A stretch of DNA of 64,000 nucleotides from Ooceraea biroi. Its lineage: Eukaryota; Arthropoda; Insecta; Hymenoptera; Formicidae. Under the pieces are notes generated by a model. That model was not told the origin of the DNA and made no database searches. It saw nothing but the letters and a program-made list of their open reading frames with translations. Below, one piece after another: positions 25,518 through 33,900 of this stretch; position 1 is the stretch's first letter, and each line of letters begins with the position of its first letter. A program made the position numbers and the translations under genes. The stretch lies in assembly GCF_003672135.1 (NCBI RefSeq), contig NC_039508.1, positions 4,898,001 to 4,962,000 on the forward strand, given 5' to 3'.

Positions 25518-25947
25518 GCAGTTAGCAACAAATTCAGTTATGGATATATTTCGATAGCCCTTGATGTGAGGAACAATTTAAGACCAAAATCATTCGAGCA
25601 ACTAATTCTTTGAACAATCTACACCATCTTGAAGTTAAGTGTAACGCGTGACCGCGCGCGACCGTATAGGCGGTTATTTTGTCGCTTTGCAATTAGCAAC
25701 AAATTCAGATATTGACATATTTCGATAGCCCGTGATGCAAGGAACAATTTGAGACCAAAAGAATGCGAGCAACTAATTCTGTAAACGTCGGTTGAAGAAA
25801 CTTGCAGCGCGGCTCGAGCGTCCGTGATAAACTAATGTTTTTCCACGTGTTAGAGTTAGCAACAAATTCGGATATTGATGTATTTCGATAGTACGTTGCC
25901 TTTAGATTATTTTGGTACCAAGTACATGCGAGCAACTAACTATTTTA
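25518..25947 (+). repeat. Three-copy ~97-bp direct repeat inside the transposon
   Basis: The copies lie at about 25518-25615, 25689-25786 and 25852-25947. Each begins GTTAGCAACAAATTC or ATTAGCAACAAATTC, continues with TATTTCGATAG, and ends with a GCGAGCAACTAA-like motif. The first two are closest and the third is more diverged. Spacing is about 165-170 bp. Confidence 0.85.
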
Positions 25948-26340
25948 ATGAGTTTAAGAGGATTTGTTGTGAATGGCAATGACGCGCCGCGGTGCGGTGA
26001 TGAGTATATGGTGATTTCGTTAATTGTGTTATATTGCGAAAATTCTTTTGCGCTATCTTAGAGCAACTAAATAGCAATTAAATCTAGTTTAGTTGTTTTG
26101 TTTGTAAAACCATTGTTTATATTGTTTTCGTTATGGGGGGGTCCAACTTACTGGCAAGCTGCCCCCCCCCCACTTTAAATGCGATTTCCTGCTAAACGGT
26201 TTGAGCAACACAATTGGGATTAGAGCAACTAATTAGCACCTAAATAGCACTAAATTTTTTGATAGGTCCGAACTTGATTTGCGCTGGGGGGGGGGAGGTC
26301 CAACTTAATAGGGGTCCAATTCGACTACAGCTATCAAAAG

Positions 26341-26553
26341 TAAAGCAACAAAATCGAAATGACATAATCCGTCGTAATTGTTCCTGAAATTTGAGTTATA
26401 ATGTGTTGTGCTGGGTAGGTGTAACTAGAGGTGGCTTTCTGCTCATAGGGGTGGAGCAACAAAATCGGGATTGATGAAAATGTAAAGCAACAAAATCGAA
26501 ATGACATAATCCGTCGTAATTTTTCCTGAAATTCGAGTTCTAGGATGTTGTGC
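26341..26553 (+). repeat. Two-copy 71-bp direct repeat inside the transposon
   Basis: Copies at 26341-26411 and 26483-26553 share TAAAGCAACAAAATCGAAAT and the following ACATAATCCGTCGTAATT, with about five differences. The offset is 142 bp. Confidence 0.88.
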
Positions 26554-26690
26554 TAAATGCGCAATAGTTAAGGGTAGTGTTCCGATGATAAGGGTGGTGC
26601 AACAAATTTGTGAGTGAAGCAACAAATTAGTAACAAAATAGCACTAAATAATTATGCCTTGTTTTTTATTAAAAAAAATTTGTTTAATAT

Positions 26691-26725
26691 GGCTGTGCTA
26701 ACTTTAAACTTAAGCTAGCACAGCC
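26691..26725. repeat. Internal hairpin in the transposon
   Basis: GGCTGTGCTA (26691-26700) and TAGCACAGCC (26716-26725) form a perfect 10-bp stem around a 15-nt spacer. The arm resembles the CACAGCCACTTTAGCAC part of the terminal repeat, which suggests a nested or rearranged end. Confidence 0.7.
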
Positions 26726-26775
26726 ACTGTGTTTTAAGAAATGGTTACAGCAACAAAATCCGGAATAGTGCAACA

Positions 26776-26856
26776 AATTAGCAACAAAAGAACACTAAAT
26801 TTCTATGAATGTTTTATTTGATTGTGCTAAAGTGGCTATGTCAGCTTAATAGACGT
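26776..26856 (-). repeat. Right terminal inverted repeat of the 1428-bp element
   Basis: It is the inverted partner of 25429-25509, ending in CAGCTTAATAGACGT. Confidence 0.93.
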
Positions 26857-26865
26857 GAAAGATGA
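26857..26865 (+). repeat. Right target-site duplication GAAAGATGA
   Basis: It is an exact copy of 25420-25428, and unit B sequence resumes immediately after it. Confidence 0.9.
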
Positions 26866-27131
26866 AGAAAGAATTAATTGACTGTCAGATATAAATCTCT
26901 TTGTACTACTTTGGTTAGAGTTGGAGGAGTTTATAAAGGTACACTATATCTTTGAACTATTACAAACACCCAGTCTCTTGGTATTATTTATTGTTGGTTT
27001 TTCTTTTTAGATCTGTGTAAGAATGACATAGTGATGTACATATATGGCATAGCTACACAACCGAACGACAATATTTCAGCGACTATACAAAAATTTACTT
27101 TTTGTCATTCTTAATTTATGCGCAAAATAAA
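26866..27131 (+). pseudogene. Unit B, remnant of a peptide gene with promoter and coding part deleted
   Basis: After the transposon, the upstream block continues to about 26909 (CTCTTTGTACTAC). It then jumps straight to sequence matching the end of the E-type gene (TTTGGTTAGAGTT, GGAGTTTATA). The donor-like AAAG/GTACACT at 26939, the acceptor TTTTTAG at 27010, the second exon ATCTGTGTAAG and AATAAA at 27126-27131 all survive. The TATA box, signal peptide and mature peptide are missing, so no product is expected. The similarity is closest to unit E. Confidence 0.82.
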
Positions 27132-28244
27132 AATGTGAATGTTTATCTCAACATATAATTTTTTCTCCAACCTAATTATCCACAAACACGAATAAATTGC
27201 GGGAAGGTAAAAATGATTTATTAAACGCAAAGTTGGCAAAATAAAAGCCGATTTAAAAGTTTAGCCGAATAATAAAATGACTCTCTGGAAACTGCTGGTA
27301 TGTTATCAAGGAGAGAAAATCGTGAGATATTCGATATCTAATCGATCAGGTTGCTTCAGTACTATAAAATATAGCATTTACGACCGGATCATTAAAAATC
27401 CGAAACCTATAGACTAATTATGGCTGCAATTTATTGCGGCGCACAATACGCACTGATCTGAAAATTTCGCCGAAGGGTTCACGCACGTCCAGTGAAAACA
27501 CGCGTACGATCAAGGTCTCGGAATCTTTTCCTCTGTAAATTGCAGCGTATATCCGAGAAGACGCCATGTAAGATTAGCGTGATCGCTATCACTTTCGGAA
27601 AAATCATTAGCCTTGCATATTGCGAGTGGAGAAGCGGAGCGAAATAGCTTTCATTTAAGATACGAAGTCGTTACGAATGAACAATTGCGCTCTCACGGCC
27701 AGCAGGAAGGCCGTGTTTCGACGCAACGTCTTTATTGTTCTTTTTAAGACTCGATAGACTGACTTTTACTAGTCGCACGCGAGCCAGGTGCATCACGTTT
27801 CAGATACGAGTACGTGTTAACATAGATCGTGACCGCTTCCGGTACCGCTCGATGTATGGCTTCTTCTTGCTGCATCCTCGTTCATCTGACTCGCGCTTCA
27901 TCGTCATCGTATTTTAACCACAAAAACCTCTACTAGGTATCCCTCAAGCGGATATCCTCATACGCGAACAACACCGCATGAGTGACTACATCGCAAAAAT
28001 AAAGAAAAAAATTGCTAGAGTACTAATAACGCACATTTATTTGAAATTTTGTGACATTTTTGTATCATATACTCTTGTAACATTAGACGGGCAATTATTA
28101 TTGTATTAATAAATATATTTGCTAATTATTCACGCGTATATATTGAATGAATGCTGACTAGAATTTACGTCGCTCGATCACTATTCGAAGCATCCGTGTA
28201 ATCAATTTACTTAATTTACTATAGACATATATGTCTATGGTAAC
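27132..28244. other. Spacer between units B and C, no supported gene
   Basis: Part of the spacer (27470-27960) is less AT-rich than the array around it. A perfect 18-bp palindrome ATAGACATATATGTCTAT lies at 28221-28238. The 60-codon open frame at 27735-27917 has no recognisable features. Confidence 0.6.
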
Positions 28245-28860
28245 GACTATGACGCACCACTACAATTAAATAATGATATTCCAAACTTGACGATGTCATT
28301 CTGAATGTATTAAAATTTGATCTTAAGAAAACAAAGACATGAGAGAATATTTTTTCATATAAATAATGATTTCCTTTTTAAAATTCTTGTCTAAAATGCA
28401 CATGAAATACTTAATATAATCTACAGAAAAGATAAACTAAGATAGTTAAAAGATTTCTCTCATTCTTACGTACTGCTCGGAAAATAAGTATTATCAGTAT
28501 TATGTAACGAAAGATGAAACGAAAAGTAATTGACTGTCAGATAAAACTCATTCTTATTCTATCTGACGTTAAGATTCTAAAAAATGAATTACAATTAAAT
28601 GATTCGTAGGAAAAAACAGTAACTTATCATTATCATAAAATTTTTCCTGTTTATGAAAGTGATAACTGGAATATCTATAAATTTTAATAATATTTTTGTG
28701 CTAAATATAGTAAGTTGATGTTCTTTTCTTTATCACTTACGTCGTGTCATGATTAAAGCTGTAACTGTACCTGAAGCTGCTGATCATCCTAAGCCTGCTG
28801 CTGCTCCTATATTTCCCTTCTGGATTGATTAGGGTTAAAAAGGAGTTACAAAAATGCAAT
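28245..28860 (+). pseudogene. Unit C, peptide gene with signal-peptide segment deleted
   Basis: Upstream homology to unit D starts at about 28245 (GACTATGACGCACCA; compare about 29076). The TATA is eroded to TAAATATA (28702-28709). The start-region sequence GTCGTGT runs directly into TCATGATTAAAGCT. Relative to unit E this removes about 110 bp carrying the 5'UTR and signal peptide, with GTGT at both deletion ends. The remaining frame (28749-28832, ATG to TAG, 27 codons) encodes only the spacer and mature end, finishing in PFWID like unit E. The donor CAG/GT is lost (reads ACAAAAATG) and no second exon or AATAAA context follows. Without a signal peptide it is probably non-functional. Confidence 0.75.
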
Positions 28861-29496
28861 ACATTCTTAAAACATTACACACGCTCATACACACATGTAT
28901 ATATACATGTATATATCCTACATGCATAAATAGTTTTTCTCTTAGTGTCATTGAAAATAATTTGAACAAAATCCTTCTTCTCACATTGGTTTCTTAAACA
29001 ATAATAAGACGCGGACCTTAATTGTCTATTGTTTGAAATCATTCTGGGATTCTTTTAAAAACGTATTATAATGAGTATGACGCACCTTTCAAATTAAATA
29101 ATATTCCAATCTCGATGATGCCATTTCGAATGTATTAAAATGTAATCTTAAATTTAATCTTAAGAAAATAAAGATATAAACAAAGAGTATATTTTGTATA
29201 TAAATAATTATTGCTTCTTTGTAATTCTTGTCTAAAGTGTACATGAAATGCTTAACATGATCGACAAAACAAATAATAAAAATCATAGTAACAAAAGTCC
29301 TCTCATTCTTGTATATTGCTCGGAAAATAAGAAAATAATCATGTAACGAAAGATAAAGAAAGAACTAATTAAGTGTCAGATATACCTACATCTCCTTGTA
29401 TCTGACATTAAGATTAAGATTCTCAAAAACTCTAATTACAATTAAATAATTCGTAGGAAAAGAAACAGTAATTTATCTTTATCAAAAATATTTTTC

Positions 29497-29584
29497 TTAC
29501 GGAAGTGATAACTAGAATATCTATACGTTTTAATGACAGTTTTGTGCTATATATAGCGAGCCGATATTTCTTTCTTCATCAGTC
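29497..29584 (+). promoter_or_regulatory. Core promoter of unit D
   Basis: TATATATA is at 29548-29555, and the arthropod initiator TCAGTC has its A at 29581, 33 nt downstream. Upstream lie GGAAGTGATAACTAGAATATC and ATGACAGTTTTGTGC, shared with C and E. TGATAA is a GATA-factor-type site and TGACAG a TALE homeodomain-type site. These assignments rest on consensus motifs only. Confidence 0.75.
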
Positions 29585-29646
29585 GTCTCATTGTCAGTGA
29601 AGAAAATCTAGATCGACAATCGAACTTTGTTGTCATCTTTTAAAAC

Positions 29647-29775
29647 ATGAAGGTGCTTTTGCATTTCGTTGTCCTCATCTTGTTCCTAGGAATCATTATT
29701 CCTACTGGTATCATGGCTGAAGCTGCACCTGAACCTGCTGCTGCTCCTAAACCACGTGCACCCTTCTTTGGCTGA
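29647..29775 (+). CDS. Small secreted peptide precursor D (possible venom/exocrine peptide, C-terminally amidated)
   Basis: This 42-codon paralogue of precursor A has almost the same signal peptide (residues 1-24, ending GIMA). The spacer after it is rich in X-Ala/X-Pro pairs: EAAPEPAAAPKP, residues 25-36. The C-terminus is RAPFFG, with Gly42 as a potential amidation donor. If dipeptidyl peptidase trims from residue 25, the run should stop before Pro39, because the enzyme does not cut ahead of proline. That would leave a very short amidated peptide, though other processing is possible. There are no cysteines, unlike A. The start is fixed by homology to A. TATA box, initiator, intron and polyA signal are all intact. 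No named family is assigned, and the function is unknown. Confidence 0.8.
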   Translation: MKVLLHFVVLILFLGIIIPTGIMAEAAPEPAAAPKPRAPFFG

Positions 29776-29795
29776 AGTTAAAACGGTTTACACAG

Positions 29796-29923
29796 GTATA
29801 CTAGGTATGCTTAGAACACGTTATATTGTATGAGCACGTTATGAACAGCCTGTTAATACTTTACGCGTTTTATTGAAGTAAGTTTTATAGAATTTCTACA
29901 CTCATTGTTGTTTTATTTTTTAG
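29796..29923 (+). other. Intron in the 3'UTR of unit D
   Basis: The donor is ACACAG/GTATAC and the acceptor TTTATTTTTTAG/ATCTGTG. It starts 20 nt after the stop codon, at the same position as in unit A. Confidence 0.75.
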
Positions 29924-30034
29924 ATCTGTGCGAAAATAGTATAGTGATGTACATGACATAACTACACAATCGAATGGCGATATCTCAGCAGTTATAGAAA
30001 AATGTAATTTTTGTCATTCTTAATTAACACACAA

Positions 30035-30040
30035 AATAAA
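30035..30040 (+). terminator. Polyadenylation signal, unit D
   Basis: AATAAA is in the same context as unit A (ACACAAAATAAAAATGTGAATG). Confidence 0.75.
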
Positions 30041-30365
30041 AATGTGAATGATCTTAACATCTAATTTGTTCTCTATCGCAATTATAATATAATAAAATTC
30101 TTATCTAAAATGCATATGAAACACATGATCCACAGAAAAGATAATATAAATCATTACAAAATTCAGTTAAAAACTTTCTCTCATTCTTGTGTATTGTTTG
30201 CAAACTAAGTATTACGTAACGAAAGATGAAGAGAGAATTAATTGACTATCAGATATAAATCTCCTTGTAGCTGCCATTGGATTATAGATATGAGTCTCAA
30301 AAACTCTAATTGCAATTAAATGATTCGTAAAAACAATAATTTATTATTATCAAAAACCTTTTCCG

Positions 30366-30455
30366 TTTACGGAAGTGATAACTGGAATATCTATAAGTTT
30401 TGATGACAGTTTTGTGCTATATATAGTGTGCTGATGTTCCTTTCTTCACCAGTCG
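30366..30455 (+). promoter_or_regulatory. Core promoter of unit E
   Basis: TATATATA is at 30418-30425 and the initiator-like CCAGTC has its A at 30451, keeping the 33-nt spacing. It has the GGAAGTGATAACT and TGATGACAGTTTTGTGC blocks, so transcription may persist even though the start codon is lost. Confidence 0.72.
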
Positions 30456-30502
30456 TGTGAAGAAAGAAACTCTAAAAAGTGAAGAAAGTAAAGAAACTCT
30501 AA

Positions 30503-30661
30503 AGCGTCAACCGAACTTTGCTTTTGCTTTTCGTTGCACTCGTCTTGATGTTAGGAATTGTTATTCCTACTGGTGTCATGGCTAAAGCTGTGGCTGAGCT
30601 TGAACCTGCTGCTTATCCTGAGTCTGCTGCTGCTCCTGTCTATCCCTTTTGGATTGATTAG
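30503..30661 (+). pseudogene. Unit E, peptide gene with lost start codon
   Basis: The signal-peptide and mature frame is open from 30503 to the TAG at 30659-30661. However, the segment that carries the start ATG in A and D is absent: CGAACTTT joins directly to GCTTTTGC. The first in-frame ATG is at 30548, part-way through the hydrophobic core, and leaves only about 12 residues (MLGIVIPTGVMA) before the predicted cleavage site. That is short for a signal peptide. The spacer (KAVAELEPAAYPESAAAP) and the end VYPFWID lack a C-terminal Gly, so no amidation is expected. The 3'UTR intron (30682-30784) and AATAAA (30908-30913) are intact. It is either a recent pseudogene or a gene using a non-AUG or truncated start, and RNA or peptide data would decide. 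Confidence 0.65.
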
Positions 30662-30681
30662 AGTTAAAGGAGTTTATACAG

Positions 30682-30784
30682 GTACACTAAATGCTTAAAA
30701 TATTACAAACATCCACAGTCTCTTAATATTTTTCATATTCTATTAAAATAAGAATCTCTATTTATTATTGTTTCTTCTTTTTAG
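30682..30784 (+). other. Intron in the 3'UTR of unit E
   Basis: The donor is ATACAG/GTACAC and the acceptor TTCTTCTTTTTAG/ATCTGTG. It is 103 nt long and starts 20 nt after the stop. Confidence 0.7.
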
Positions 30785-30907
30785 ATCTGTGTAACAATGA
30801 CATAGTGATGTACATATATGGCATAACTGCACAACGGCGATATCTCGCTATACTATACTTAACTATATAAACTTTTTAATTTTTGTCCATCCTTAATTTG
30901 TACGCAA

Positions 30908-30913
30908 AATAAA
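30908..30913 (+). terminator. Polyadenylation signal, unit E
   Basis: AATAAA in TACGCAAAATAAAAATGTGAATG matches the same site in unit B (27126-27131). Confidence 0.72.
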
Positions 30914-33900
30914 AATGTGAATGTTCTTCTCAATATATAACTTTACTTGAAGTCAATTATCAATTTATAATTAGATTTATTAATTAATAAAGAATTGCGT
31001 TTGTATCGACCAACCGGCAAAGTTTAATGATGTTAGGTACACAATGTTTCAACCAAGTATTCGGTCCTTATCAAATGTATAAAGAGAGTATTACAAAGTC
31101 ATTTTTGGCTGAAAATGACTCTCAAGACAGCAGCGCATTTATTAATTAAACATTATTTTTATCCTTTTTGGATGTTAACAAGCGTAGCGTGAAATCCGTT
31201 CGAGAATAGGATATAGAAAGTCAGCAGAAGGAAGAGAAAAATAGTTTTGGTAGCAAAATCGGGTCGGGGGTGTACGAGGAGCTTTCGAGAAAGAAACAAA
31301 TGGCACCTTCGTGGCTCAATCTATCGGCTCATTTGAATAAGTCGAACGTCGAATGCGTTCCTACAGTCGCTTCTCGTCTCTCTTCTCTCACCCCAATTCC
31401 CAGTTTCTCTCTATCTCACATTCGCCATCTTCATCGTCCCTGGAGCTTCTATTCATCCCCTTGTCCCTCATGAGAACTGCTTTCACCTCCGTTCTCTGGT
31501 GGTAGCGCCGACATCTTTGCACAGTACTTTAAACGTCTCCTGATGGAAATCGCTATTATGCGTCGGTTTTACCCCCTTCTCTCCTTCCTATCGCGAGTCG
31601 ATTCTTTCAAAAGGCTTGATTCTTCTTTTCTGTAGTTCTCTGCTTTTTTTTTATTGGCGCTGTCGACATATTTGATTAGCGTTCGTCTGCTAAAAATGTA
31701 CAAATGTATACTGCACGAATATGTCACTAGTAATGAAGATATATAAGTTAAGTTATAAGTTATTTTAATATCTCTTTATAAATCTTTGTTTTATACGCAT
31801 TCACATGCTCAGACTGATCTATTATTGGAGAATCTGTTCAACAAATGTGCTTGTTTATCATCTTGACTTGAAATAACAAACTGCACAGATTTAATTCGCA
31901 AATGCAAGTTGTCGATGACTGATCTACATGAAAGAAGTTGACTCTCTTCGTAACTAAAAGTCGTTGAGTATCGAAGATTTTTGGGCGTTTCGTTGTGCCG
32001 GCGACAATATCGGGCATGCTTTTCGATTCGTTAAATCCTCCCCAGTTTTCATGGAAATGCACGCTCCATCTTTATTGCTGGTTTTATGCACGCGTGATTT
32101 TACGGTAGAAGTAGCCTCGGCTCGAGCTAGGCGTGAGATTTGAGAAACGAATTTTGGATGATGGCGTATGTAACGTCGAGGAGAGAGACGGGCGGCAGTT
32201 TTCCGAAAGTTTTCATCGAGATCTGTGTCGACTTCCTCGCGGAACGTTCACAGTCCACGACAGGATCCTCCACGCGAGGAGAACACGTGGCTGCGTCGAG
32301 TTTTCCACTATGGGGAATGGAATTCTTCTCAGATCCACGATATATCTCTTTCCGAAATTTCAGGAAGTTTGAGATGCTTCACGGAGGAGTACCGCGAAAT
32401 CGAGAAAATCATGTGTCACGATGAGGCGCTTTTTCATCGCACAGTACAATCATAAGATCGGCAGAATCGCTGGTATCGGTATTAAAGTAACGACTAAACG
32501 GGAGCTTCGCGCAGTTATGAGATAATAAGCACAACGTGATCCAGTGGAAAGAAATATCCACTAAAAAATCTCAGTCTGATCTCGATAATAATATGCAAGG
32601 AGTAACGATAAAGCACTCCCTCGCATCTTCAGTGGATTTCCACGTGCGCTCGCAGGCACTCGCGCCGCGGCAGCGTCCGTTGTCAGGAAATAAGTGTCCG
32701 CCTCGTATTACCAGTTATCCTGGGGGAATTGTAAAACGAACGGCGGTCCGCGATAATTCAGTAGGTGTCGAGAGAGGATTCCGTGTTCGCGGAGAAATGA
32801 CACCTTGGCCGAGTGCCCGCGTGCATTTCCGGCGCGGCGCGCTATTCGGGGTGTCACTAAAGAAAAATAAGTGGACGCCTCTTATGCTTATTATGCGTTC
32901 GATATCGTGCTTGTCTACTCTTTGATTACCCGAAGAATCTATGTGAGGTGTTCCTGACTGGTTCATTCACTCATTTTGATGATTGATACTTAATGATTGA
33001 TATTTAAGATGGATAATACACGGCAAAAGTAATGCGAGTGAAAAAGAGTCGCATTGAAAGTTCACGTTGTAAAAATTCAGCAACTTTCGCAATGAATAAT
33101 CAAATAATTGTAATAACGATAGCTCATTATAGATATATTCATAGACGTTCTGTAGAAAATTAAAGAATTGCAGCTACCCGTCAAATGGAGGGGTGTCAAA
33201 GTGAGCATGAATATGACGCTTTAAGCAACACCTCGTCCTCGGTTGGACCACTCTTTTTCCTCTCGTCCCTTCTCCTCGCGAAATTCCGCTTTCGGCCTTC
33301 CTCGTGCTGCGACGCGACAACCTCCGGGCATTGTTAAGTTTTCCAGCCCTTTACCCCATTTGCTCGTCAACTCTGGCGGGGGTGGCCGGCGCCCCGAATG
33401 GTTTCTGCTTTGTCTTCCTCGGCCAAACATGTAGTGTCAGGCGGCCTACCGCCGCCCGTCTCGGCTTTGCTCTTCTCGCGCTCTAATTGCACCGCTTCAC
33501 CTCGGTTTATCTCGATGTAACTGTTTCCAAATTCTGTTCCTCGGTCTGTAAGCTTTTGTCGGCTTAATATCTTGGACGTTGTCTCGTGGAAATAGGCATG
33601 GGTAGATCTTGAGAGCTGGTCGTACATGCATCTTCGAAGTAAAGTGGAGAGAGATTTGATTTTATATTTTCATAAAAGCTTATAATTTCTAGATAAATGT
33701 ATAAATATATGCATCGTTTATTTTGTTATATGTACTTACAGATAAAATGAGCGACGAAAATTATATCTCCGCAAATTTCTGTTAGCGCTTACGTGGCGCT
33801 GGACAATTACATTACGATGTCAACCATCTTTTCAGCTTTAGCTTTAACTTTCATGTGGCGATATGAATTGCGTTACGCTTTAATGCATCGTCGATAATTC

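Larger units (their letters stand above)
25429..26856. mobile_element. 1428-bp non-autonomous DNA transposon with 81-bp TIRs and 9-bp TSD
   Basis: The termini 25429-25509 and 26776-26856 are inverted repeats of 81 bp with three mismatches, beginning ACGTCTATTAAG. They are flanked by an exact 9-bp direct repeat, GAAAGATGA, and unit E shows the empty site. No frame longer than about 76 codons occurs inside, so the copy is non-autonomous. The interior has 11 direct copies of GCAACAAA (first at 25525, last at 26781), one inverted copy in the left TIR, and five copies of AGCAACTAA. A ~97-bp unit occurs three times and a 71-bp unit twice. A 9-bp TSD with long TIRs is typical of Mutator-like elements, but no transposase is present to confirm that. 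Some hAT- or Merlin-type elements with 8-9 bp TSDs remain possible. Confidence 0.92.
29223..30040 (+). other. Peptide-gene unit D (complete transcription unit)
   Basis: The fourth unit has the full layout: upstream block, core promoter, coding exon, 3'UTR intron 29796-29923 (128 nt), second exon from 29924 and AATAAA at 30035-30040. Its flank also shares a longer stretch with unit C (about 29070-29226 against 28240-28383). Confidence 0.8.

Noticed and set aside
25705..25935. Minus-strand open frame inside the 1428-bp transposon considered as a transposase fragment
   Set aside because: It is only 76 codons, built from the element's internal direct repeats, with no catalytic motif.
24871..30661. 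Peptide array considered as antimicrobial-peptide or neuropeptide genes
   Set aside because: Not excluded, but there is no dibasic cleavage pattern, no multi-copy peptide within one precursor and no strongly cationic helix. The exocrine/venom-like reading fits the spacer better, so it is kept as the leading inference only.
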